Positions 6,906 to 11,535 of a stretch of 11,535 nucleotides of DNA are shown piece by piece. A model generated the notes under the pieces. That model made no database searches and was not told the origin of the DNA. It saw only the letters and a list, made by a program, of their open reading frames with translations. Source of the DNA: JAUVZF01 sp035529015 (lineage in GTDB: Bacteria > Planctomycetota > Phycisphaerae > FEN-1346); the NCBI GenBank assembly GCA_035529015.1, contig DATKXP010000040.1, positions 1 through 11,535 on the forward strand, given 5' to 3'. Each line of letters begins with the position of its first letter. Position 1 is the stretch's first letter. Made by a program: the position numbers and the translations under genes.

Positions 6906-8546
6906 ATGCGACGGCATGCTCAAGTTCGGCGTTACCTGACGGCGTTCGACACAGCCCGCCTGCCCCAGGTGTTTACCGACGTGCTGATCATCGGGAGCGG
7001 TGTGGCGGCGCTGCGTGCGGCGATCGAGGCGGCCGGGCCGCTGCACGTGACGGTCCTGACGAAGAGCGACTTGACGGAATCGAACAGTTACTACGCCCAG
7101 GGCGGGATTGCGGCCGCCGTCGCGCGCCACGACTCGGTTGGAAGCCACATGGCCGATACCGTGGCCACGGGCTGTGGCCTGTCGGACGAGGCGATCGTCC
7201 GGAAGGTGGTCGAAGCGGCGCCCGAGTGTATCCGTGAACTCGTCGATTGGGGCGCGGACTTCGACACGGTCGAGGGCCAGATCAGCGTCGGCCGCGAGGG
7301 CGGGCACTCCGCGCCTCGCATTGTCCATGCGCGAGGCGATGAGACCGGCAAGGAGATCACCACCACGCTCCTGGATCGGGCCGTGCGGGCCGACTCGATC
7401 GACCTGCGCGACCGGACGTTTGTCGTGGACCTGTTGATGGTGGACGGGGCCGCCGTCGGCGCCCTGGCGTGGCATGCCCAGCGCGGGATGCTGATTGTGC
7501 GTGCCCGGCGGACGGTGCTGGCGACCGGCGGCCTGGGCCGCATCTATCGCGAGTCCACGAATCCCGACGTGGCCACGGGCGACGGGCTGGCAATGGCCTA
7601 CCGTGCGGGGGCGGTCCTGAGCGACCTGGAGTTCGTCCAGTTCCATCCGACCACGCTCTACATCGCCGGTGCCAGCCGCCATCTCATCTCCGAAACGGTC
7701 CGGGGCGAGGGCGGCAGACTGGTGGACAAGGCCGGCAGCGCGTTCATGCACGCGTACCACGAGATGGCCGACCTGGCGCCGCGCGACGTCGTCAGCCGCG
7801 CTATTCTCGACCACATGCGCCGAACCGGCGCCACGAACGTCTTTCTCGACCTGACCGCGTTCGGGGCGGGCGTGTGCGAACGTTTTCCGGGCATCGCGAA
7901 GGCGTGCGCGCAGTTCGACATCGATATCTCCTGCGACCGCATTCCCGTCCGCCCGAGCGCTCACTATATGGTGGGGGGCGTGCGGGTGGACGCGTTGGGG
8001 CGCACCAGCCTGCGGCACCTGTACGCCTGCGGTGAGGCATCCTCGACGTGGCTGCATGGAGCGAACCGGCTGGGGTCGAACAGCCTGCTCGAAGGGCTGG
8101 TCTACGGCCGCATCGTCGGCTCCCGGATTCTGGAGGATCTGACAGGCGGCGCGTCGGGCGATGACGCGGCGGGCGGAGCGCCCGAACGGGTCCGCAGCGA
8201 CGTCAGCCGCTCGACGCGCGGCGAGTTGCACCTGCCGGACGTGCGCGAGAGCCTGCGGTCGCTCATGTGGCGGTACGTGGGGATTGTCCGCAACGAGGAG
8301 GACCTGACCGAGGCCGACGCCCTTATCGAGTTCTGGCAGAGTTACGTTCTGGACAAGGTGTTCGACCGGCCGAGCGGATGGGAACTTCAGAACACACTGA
8401 CCATCGGTCGCCTCATGGCCCACGCCGCGGCCCTGCGGACCGAGACGCGCGGCGTCCATTACCGGTCGGACTACCCGGAGCGCGACGATGCACGCTGGGC
8501 CAAGCACATCCTGACGGCGCGCGATGCCGAGCCGTGGTTCGAGTGA
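6906..8546 (+). CDS. nadB: L-aspartate oxidase (quinolinate synthesis)
   Basis: A 546-residue FAD enzyme that oxidises L-aspartate to iminoaspartate, the first step of de novo NAD synthesis; NadA then makes quinolinate. The N-terminal dinucleotide motif is VLIIGSGVAALRAAI (26-40). Other diagnostic segments are ESNSYYAQGGIAA (58-70), REGGHS (130-135), RIVHARGDETG (138-148), FHPTTLY (246-252), SETVRGEGG (262-270, R266 matching the catalytic arginine), APRDVVSRAI (291-300), HYMVGGV (353-359) and HGANRLGSNSLLEGLVYG (384-401). SNSYYAQGGIA and the soluble context favour NadB over the related SdhA/FrdA subunits. The helical C-terminal domain (about 435-540) is present and the length is normal. ATG 6906 is chosen with GAGG at 6897-6900; an in-frame TTG at 6867 is an alternative that would leave only 8 bases after the FAH stop. 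No nadA or nadC is visible. Readthrough from the FAH gene, 47 bases away, is likely. Confidence 0.95.
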   Translation: MRRHAQVRRYLTAFDTARLPQVFTDVLIIGSGVAALRAAIEAAGPLHVTVLTKSDLTESNSYYAQGGIAAAVARHDSVGSHMADTVATGCGLSDEAIVRKVVEAAPECIRELVDWGADFDTVEGQISVGREGGHSAPRIVHARGDETGKEITTTLLDRAVRADSIDLRDRTFVVDLLMVDGAAVGALAWHAQRGMLIVRARRTVLATGGLGRIYRESTNPDVATGDGLAMAYRAGAVLSDLEFVQFHPTTLYIAGASRHLISETVRGEGGRLVDKAGSAFMHAYHEMADLAPRDVVSRAILDHMRRTGATNVFLDLTAFGAGVCERFPGIAKACAQFDIDISCDRIPVRPSAHYMVGGVRVDALGRTSLRHLYACGEASSTWLHGANRLGSNSLLEGLVYGRIVGSRILEDLTGGASGDDAAGGAPERVRSDVSRSTRGELHLPDVRESLRSLMWRYVGIVRNEEDLTEADALIEFWQSYVLDKVFDRPSGWELQNTLTIGRLMAHAAALRTETRGVHYRSDYPERDDARWAKHILTARDAEPWFE

Positions 8547-8550
8547 AACA

Positions 8551-8576
8551 ATTTCGGATTTCGGATTGCGGATTGG
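8551..8576 (+). repeat. Short heptamer array (ATTTCGG type)
   Basis: Two perfect ATTTCGG units, one ATTGCGG and a partial ATTGG lie end to end, beginning 4 bases after the nadB stop codon. The 7-base period is exact. The unit matches the consensus of the larger array at 9338-9414 apart from one base (ATTTCAG there). Such AT-richer tandem heptamers stand out against the GC-rich neighbourhood and are probably noncoding. Confidence 0.75.
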
Positions 8577-8610
8577 CCGGTAAACGGCAACGACAGCAAC
8601 AGCCTCGTTA

Positions 8611-8696
8611 GCCGCCGGGCTTGCCCGGCGCGCACGCGCGCAAGGTGCGTTCGAGTGTGCCAACGGGTCGCGCGGTGGGCAATCTTGCCCGGCGCG
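8611..8696. repeat. Hairpins and 13-bp direct repeat between nadB and cyaB
   Basis: CGCCGGGC-TT-GCCCGGCG (8613-8630) and GGGCAA-TC-TTGCCC (8677-8690) are two inverted repeats. CTTGCCCGGCGCG occurs twice in direct orientation (8620-8632 and 8684-8696, 64 bases apart). Between them, 8628-8642 is 15 bases of strictly alternating purine and pyrimidine. No T tract follows either hairpin. Together these could mark the end of the nadB transcript or be a duplicated intergenic element; the rest of the 184-base gap contains nothing else I can name. Confidence 0.5.
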
Positions 8697-8730
8697 TCTC
8701 CGTGCTAAGCGTTACCGCGAGGGGACCGCC

Positions 8731-9303
8731 ATGCCCGAAGAAATCGAAGCGAAGATCCGGATCGACGATCCCGAGGCGTTTCGCCGCCGGATGGCGGAAC
8801 GCGCCCGGTCGGCGGGCGAGACCGTCTTCGAGGTCAACCGCCTGTTCGACGATGCCGGCGGGTCGCTGCGCGCGCGAGGCTCGGCGCTGAGGGTGCGGGA
8901 GGAGTTCCGGTTGCCGGGCCGTGCGCGGCTGCGGACGATCCTGACGTTCAAGGGTCCGGTGGCGGCCGGGCCCGTGAAACGTCGTCCGGAGTTCGAACTG
9001 GCGGTCGAGGCGGCCGAACCGCTCGTCGAGATCCTCGACGCCCTGGGCCTCTCGGAAACCTTCCGTTACGAGAAGCGCCGCACGGCTTTTGCCGGCGGCG
9101 CGTGCGAGGTGGTCCTCGACGAGGTGCCGCACGTGGGCTGGTTTGCCGAGGTTGAGGGTCCGACCGAAGAGGCCGTTCTGGCCGAACTGGCCGAACTGGG
9201 TCTTGCGGATGCGACATCGATCCGGGCCGGTTACACTCGTCTCCTGCGCGAGCGCCTCGAATCGCTCGGCCGCGACCCGACTCGCGCGGTGTTTGAGGAG
9301 TGA
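8731..9303 (+). CDS. cyaB: CYTH-domain protein, class IV adenylate cyclase family
   Basis: A 190-residue soluble CYTH (triphosphate tunnel) protein. The signature ExExK is E4-I-E-A-K8. Further tunnel residues expected of the family are seen at R54/R56 (LRVRE), K74 (LTFKG), E87/E89 (RPEFE), K115/R116 (YEKRR), D130 (VVLDEVP) and E140/E142 (FAEVEG). The LDEVPHVGWFAEVEG stretch (129-143) is typical of the CyaB/class IV adenylate cyclase branch rather than of ygiF-type triphosphatases. A few members make cAMP from ATP; others hydrolyse triphosphates such as thiamine triphosphate or tripolyphosphate, so activity is not settled by sequence. GAGGGGA (8719-8725) sits 5 bases before the ATG. The gene appears monocistronic, separated from nadB by 184 bases of repeat-rich DNA and facing a convergent minus-strand gene. 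No cAMP receptor gene is visible. Confidence 0.82.
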   Translation: MPEEIEAKIRIDDPEAFRRRMAERARSAGETVFEVNRLFDDAGGSLRARGSALRVREEFRLPGRARLRTILTFKGPVAAGPVKRRPEFELAVEAAEPLVEILDALGLSETFRYEKRRTAFAGGACEVVLDEVPHVGWFAEVEGPTEEAVLAELAELGLADATSIRAGYTRLLRERLESLGRDPTRAVFEE

Positions 9304-9337
9304 GGCGCGGGCCGAACGCGCAAGCCCGACGCAGCCG

Positions 9338-9414
9338 ATGTGAGATCTCCAATCTGAGATCTCAGATTTCAGATCCCACATTTCAGATCTAAGATTCCAG
9401 GTTCCAAATCTCAC
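9338..9414. repeat. Array of eleven degenerate heptamers (consensus ATYTCAG)
   Basis: The 77 bases split exactly into eleven 7-base units with no gap. The best copies are ATTTCAG (twice, 9366 and 9380), ATCTCAG (9359), ATCTGAG (9352) and ATTCCAG (9394); outliers include GTTCCAA (9401). The first and last units, ATGTGAG and ATCTCAC, give the array inverted ends (GTGAGAT at 9340-9346, ATCTCAC at 9408-9414). Units 3 and 4 plus flanking bases make a perfect 18-bp palindrome at 9351-9368 centred on AGATCT. It is AT-rich within GC-rich DNA and lies between the convergent cyaB and the zinc-ribbon gene. Translation gives short repetitive peptides, so I treat it as noncoding. Confidence 0.85.
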
Positions 9415-9436
9415 TGATACGACAACGCTACTTGCT

Positions 9437-9464
9437 GCGCGGCGGGTCCGGAGACCCGCCGCGC
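9437..9464. terminator. Perfect 12-bp hairpin between convergent genes
   Basis: GCGCGGCGGGTC and GACCCGCCGCGC pair perfectly around the loop CGGA. The hairpin lies 36 bases beyond the stop of the minus-strand gene and 134 bases beyond the cyaB stop, so it could serve both strands. There is no T run on either side, so it would be an atypical terminator, a 3'-end stabiliser, or a REP-like repeat. The remainder of this 196-base gap is the heptamer array plus unassigned sequence. Confidence 0.5.
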
Positions 9465-9499
9465 GGGAACCGGCGTAGTAGTAGCAGGCGATCCGCGAC

Positions 9500-10144
9500 T
9501 CATTCTCGCTGGAAGGGCTTCCAGAACTGCCACCACTTGCGCCGCCCGCGCGCCTTGGCCCGCTCTCTCACGGCCTTCTCGAACGTTTTCTGGTCGAGTG
9601 AATCGGCTTGGCGGAGCCGGTCGAGGGGCGGAAGACGGTCGAGCATCGCCTCGAGGGTCGCACGCCGGAACGTCCCGGCTCCCTCGGCGACCTTCCGGCG
9701 ACTGGCGTCGGACCACAGCGCCGAGGCGGGGGGGCCGTCGTCCTGGGGACGGTAGAACTTCAGCGCCTCTTCCAGACACTGCCGGGCGTCGAGCAGCGAC
9801 TGGGCCTTCCGGACCGACTCGGTGAGTTGCTCGATGCGCCCGAGGTAGAACTCCGCAAGGTTCATCCACTCGACCACGTCGAGGGCGCGCGACGGCCCGG
9901 CCGTCGGGTTGACCTGCCGAATGGGGCCCTTGGATCCGCCGGGCGCGTCGAGATGGAAACGGAACGTCCGCCGCGTGCCGCACGCCGAGCACGTTGCCGC
10001 CGCCTCGTGGAGCACGCGCGCCTCGTCGTGCTCGATCTCCTGAGAGTCGCTCAGCCACACGCCGCCGCAGACGCATGGGTGGACCATCAGGTAGAAGTAC
10101 TCTTCCTGGACGCTATGGACGTGCACGGGCAGGTCGGAGCGCAC
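9500..10144 (-). CDS. Uncharacterised zinc-ribbon-like protein
   Basis: A 214-residue soluble protein that I cannot assign to a named family. The N-terminal part has a cysteine pair set, CVCGG (C24, C26) and CSACG (C52, C55), arranged like a zinc ribbon (CxC...CxxC). Residues about 60-85 are polar, with RQVNPTAGPSRALDVVEW at 76-93. The remainder looks mainly helical and charged (about 87-200), ending in a basic, tryptophan-rich tail KWWQFWKPF (203-211). No signal peptide or membrane helix is visible. The start at 10144 is GTG with only GGGGG upstream (10150-10154); an in-frame ATG at 10087 would shorten it by 19 residues but still keep all four cysteines. The SAP-like gene ends 51 bases upstream on the same strand, so they may share a transcript. 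The long plus-strand frame across this region is judged to be an antisense shadow. Confidence 0.65.
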   Translation of the reverse strand: MRSDLPVHVHSVQEEYFYLMVHPCVCGGVWLSDSQEIEHDEARVLHEAAATCSACGTRRTFRFHLDAPGGSKGPIRQVNPTAGPSRALDVVEWMNLAEFYLGRIEQLTESVRKAQSLLDARQCLEEALKFYRPQDDGPPASALWSDASRRKVAEGAGTFRRATLEAMLDRLPPLDRLRQADSLDQKTFEKAVRERAKARGRRKWWQFWKPFQRE

Positions 10145-10195
10145 ATCGGCCCCCGTTCGGTGGGGTGGCTCGGGCGTCGGCCGTGTTGGGGCGGT

Positions 10196-10375
10196 CTACC
10201 TGCACTCGGCGCGCCAGGCGCACGCCTCCTGGGCGCAGGTGTCGCGCTCCCCGCGGTTGTAGCAGTCGCGGTTGCTCTCGGCGCGTTGGATCTCGCGAAT
10301 GAGAGTTTCCTTGGTCTTGCGGACCGATTTGATTCCCATCTGCTTGGCGTGACTGCGGACCTCGGCCATCTTCAT
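10196..10375 (-). CDS. SAP/Rho_N-like mini-protein with C-terminal cysteine cluster
   Basis: A 59-residue protein. Residues 1-31 (MKMAEVRSHAKQMGIKSVRK and on) look like a SAP/Rho N-terminal helix-extended-helix motif: a first helix, a G-I-K turn, then KETLIREIQRAE. This motif usually binds nucleic acid. The tail carries four cysteines in the pattern C-x8-C-x4-C-x5-C (residues 36-58), possibly a metal site. I recall similar short SAP-plus-cysteine proteins in environmental and deltaproteobacterial genomes, with no known function. An in-frame upstream start at 10426 exists, but GGGAGGG (10383-10389) lies 7 bases before the ATG at 10375, which also matches the start of the motif. It may be cotranscribed with the zinc-ribbon gene downstream. 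Both neighbours are small, cysteine-bearing and soluble, but a shared role is only a guess. Confidence 0.75.
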   Translation of the reverse strand: MKMAEVRSHAKQMGIKSVRKTKETLIREIQRAESNRDCYNRGERDTCAQEACAWRAECR

Positions 10376-10480
10376 TGTCCATCCCTCCCGTCTACGTACA
10401 CCGCCCGCCTGCCGCATGGGAACCAAGCGCTGTCGGAGATTGCGGAAGGCGTTTTCGGAATCGTTCTTGGCCGCTCGATG

Positions 10481-10903
10481 TCAGTTCATCGGTGCGGGGG
10501 CGGCCTCCCCGCCGCCGGGTGTGGTGCCTGAGGGCTCCTCGGTTTCGGCCCCAGGTTCCGGCGCAGCAGGCGCCGGCGTGCCGGGCTCGGGCTCGGGCGT
10601 GCCGGGCTCGGGCTCGGGCGTGCCGGGTTCGGGCTCGGGCGTGCCGGGTTCGGGCGCGGGCGTGCCGGGTTCGGGAGCCGCTGTACCAGGCGCGGGCGCC
10701 GCTGCCGCCGGGTCCAGCGACCCGCTGACGTTCGGGCCGGCCTCGGGCGGCGGGGTGATGTCCGGCTCCAGTTTTCTGGGTCGAATGAACGTGTCTGCCG
10801 AGGTCTGGGCCGGCGGGTCATCGCCGCCGCAACCGGCGATCCACACGCAGCCGACAAGCACGATCGACGAAAGGAGGAAGGCAGAAGCGCGCGTACCCAT
10901 CAT
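10481..10903 (-). CDS. Lipoprotein with Pro/Glu-rich heptapeptide repeats
   Basis: A 140-residue exported lipoprotein. Residues 1-24 form a signal peptide (AFLLSSIVLVGCVWIAG) with lipobox IAGC (cysteine 25); LVGC (cysteine 19) is an alternative. A short linker with TSADTFIRPRKLEPD (34-48) precedes a low-complexity region of PEPEPGT heptapeptides (about 67-110), a rigid extended stalk often seen in cell-envelope spacer proteins. The C-terminus is Gly/Ala/Pro-rich without a domain. Function unknown. Adjacent ATGs at 10903 and 10900 both fit AAGGGG at 10909-10914. The plus strand is also open across the repeat, but only the minus strand has a signal peptide, lipobox, ribosome site and promoter. 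Copy number of the repeat is likely to vary between strains. Confidence 0.85.
   Translation of the reverse strand: MMGTRASAFLLSSIVLVGCVWIAGCGGDDPPAQTSADTFIRPRKLEPDITPPPEAGPNVSGSLDPAAAAPAPGTAAPEPGTPAPEPGTPEPEPGTPEPEPGTPEPEPGTPAPAAPEPGAETEEPSGTTPGGGEAAPAPMN
10578..10703 (-). repeat. Six tandem copies of a 21-bp coding repeat
   Basis: The unit starts GTGCCGGG on the plus strand and recurs every 21 bases at 10578, 10599, 10620, 10641, 10662 and a diverged copy at 10683. The first two copies are identical; the third and fourth each differ from the preceding copy by one base, and the fifth and sixth are more diverged. Each unit encodes one seven-residue repeat (PEPEPGT type) of the lipoprotein. 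The period is a multiple of three, so gain or loss of copies keeps the frame. Confidence 0.9.
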
Positions 10904-10936
10904 GGCATCCCCTTCTTGAGTGGTTCCAGTACCGCT

Positions 10937-10966
10937 ATGCTATCCGCAGGCTGCGCCGCGTTTCAA
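10937..10966 (-). promoter_or_regulatory. Probable promoter of the lipoprotein gene
   Basis: On the minus strand, TTGAAA (10966-10961, five of six consensus bases) and TAGCAT (10942-10937, four of six) are separated by 18 bases. Transcription would begin near 10930, about 27 bases before the start codon at 10903, and just upstream of the ribosome site. It separates the lipoprotein from leuD and the double hairpin. Confidence 0.45.
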
Positions 10967-11005
10967 CCCAAATCCCGATGCACCCGTAACGGCTCAACTA
11001 CGCGA

Positions 11006-11084
11006 GGGTGGCACGGCAGCCCGCAGGGCGGCCGTGTGCGCCCCAGTGTCCAACACGGCTGCCCTGCGGGCTGCCGTGCCACCC
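11006..11084. repeat. REP/BIME-like double hairpin after leuD
   Basis: Two 32-base arms (11006-11037 and 11053-11084) are inverted copies with one difference (G11030 against T11060, a G-U pair in plus-strand RNA). The spacer is 15 bases. Each arm is also a hairpin by itself: CACGGC pairs with GCCGTG, one mismatch, then GCCC pairs with GGGC around a GCA or TGC triloop. The element begins 7 bases beyond the leuD stop codon. No T run follows, so it is more like a paired REP element or a cruciform than a standard terminator, though it could stabilise or end the leuD message. Confidence 0.85.
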
Positions 11085-11091
11085 GGCGGCG

Positions 11092-11535
11092 TTACCCGTC
11101 GATGCGGCTCTTGACGAAGGCCATCAGCCCGCCGGCTGCGATGATCTCCTGAATCTCCTTCGTAAACGGCGAGAAGGTGAAGGCGTTGCCGGTGGTCGCG
11201 TTCTTCAGTTCCCCCCTGGCCGGGTCCACCTCGATCTCGTCGCCGGGACCGATGTCGGCGACCGCGTCGGGGCAGGCGATGATCGGCAGGGCGATGTTGA
11301 TGGCGTTGCGGAAGAAAATCCGGGCGAAACTCCTGGCGATGACGCACGAGATGCCGGCCGCCTTGATGGCGATGGGGGCGTGCTCGCGGCTGGACCCGCA
11401 CCCGAAGTTCTCACCCGCCACGATGACGTCGCCCGGCGCCGCCTTGGCGACGAACTCCGGGTCGGTGTCCTCCATGCAATGCCGGGCCAGGAACTCGGGT
11501 TCGATCCGGTTCAGGTACCGCGCGGGGATGATCTC
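11092..11535 (-). CDS. leuD: 3-isopropylmalate dehydratase small subunit, 5' part beyond the window
   Basis: The visible 147 residues run in frame from the right edge of the window to a TAA at 11092-11094. This is the swivel-domain small subunit that works with LeuC to convert 2-isopropylmalate to 3-isopropylmalate in leucine synthesis. Recognisable segments are EIIPARYLNRIEPEFLARHC (visible residues 1-20), GENFGCGSSREHAPIAIKAA (41-60), SFARIFFRNAINIALP (69-84) and a C-terminal GELKNATTG (108-116). The length and the IIPARYL start match the short archaeal-type/LeuD2 form of about 160-170 residues, so roughly 15-20 residues are missing. An internal ATG at 11475 is not the true start, because conserved sequence continues upstream of it. 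A leuC gene would be expected just outside the window. Homoaconitase small subunits are similar; the YLNR loop does not decide it for me. Confidence 0.93.
   Translation of the reverse strand, partial: EIIPARYLNRIEPEFLARHCMEDTDPEFVAKAAPGDVIVAGENFGCGSSREHAPIAIKAAGISCVIARSFARIFFRNAINIALPIIACPDAVADIGPGDEIEVDPARGELKNATTGNAFTFSPFTKEIQEIIAAGGLMAFVKSRIDG

Noticed and set aside
6906..8546. Succinate dehydrogenase/fumarate reductase flavoprotein as identity
   Set aside because: The SNSYYAQGGIA segment, the GGHS/HARGDETG region and absence of sdhB/sdhC neighbours favour L-aspartate oxidase.
6459..8663. Long open minus-strand frame (734 codons) opposite FAH and nadB
   Set aside because: Antisense to two confidently identified enzymes; part of its apparent sequence comes from the heptamer repeat at 8551-8576.
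8608..9414. Minus-strand frame of 268 codons beginning in the heptamer array
   Set aside because: Its N-terminus is a heptamer-derived peptide (LRSEMWDLKSEIS) and the rest is antisense to cyaB.
9338..9414. Inverted ends considered as insertion-sequence or MITE termini
   Set aside because: The end match is only 7 bases and follows from the heptamer consensus; no target-site duplication or transposase is visible.
9608..10531. Plus-strand frame of 307 codons across the minus-strand genes
   Set aside because: It covers three minus-strand genes that show family features, ribosome sites or a lipobox, while this frame shows none.
10578..10703. Direct repeats considered as a CRISPR array
   Set aside because: The 21-bp units are contiguous with no unique spacers, are translated in frame, and no cas genes are nearby.
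10416..10919. Plus-strand GVPGSGS-repeat protein resembling a collagen- or elastin-like chain
   Set aside because: The periodicity is a by-product of the 21-bp repeat; no ribosome site or export signal, whereas the opposite strand encodes a lipoprotein with both.

Overview
The window is strongly GC-rich, coding-dense bacterial DNA with good Shine-Dalgarno sites. Long antisense frames are open everywhere, as expected from G/C-rich third codon positions. The gene set, the degenerate heptamer arrays between genes and the T-less hairpins resemble a planctomycete or a similar large environmental bacterial genome. That placement is inference from general familiarity; no marker gene here proves it.

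Left half, plus strand. A metallo-beta-lactamase-fold protein (148-792) is followed by two adjacent CNNM/CorC-type membrane proteins with CBS pairs (821-2149 and 2149-3174). The second starts on the stop codon of the first, so the three genes look like one operon. A perfect TATAAT box (3307-3312) then opens a second unit: a large secreted protein with a glycosidase-like barrel and a C-terminal CBM9/DOMON-like module (3343-6045), a fumarylacetoacetate-hydrolase-family enzyme (6064-6858) and L-aspartate oxidase NadB (6906-8546). A CYTH-domain protein of the class IV adenylate cyclase family (8731-9303) ends the plus-strand block.

Right part, minus strand, convergent with the above. From the right edge leftwards: the 3-isopropylmalate dehydratase small subunit leuD (cut by the window edge), a proline/glutamate-rich repeat lipoprotein, a 59-residue SAP/Rho_N-like mini-protein with four cysteines, and a zinc-ribbon-like protein of unknown function.

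Most of the genes are recognisable housekeeping or common families. I see no defence system, prophage, CRISPR array, rRNA or tRNA. The points worth a second look are: (1) three proteins that keep their family fold but have altered active or binding sites, namely the MBL protein, the second CNNM protein and the glycosidase-like secreted protein; (2) intergenic structure, namely two heptamer arrays sharing an ATTTC(A/G)G consensus, and four hairpin elements without T tracts, including a nested REP/BIME-like double hairpin just after leuD. No gap between genes exceeds 300 bases; the larger gaps (147-196 bases) are described individually.
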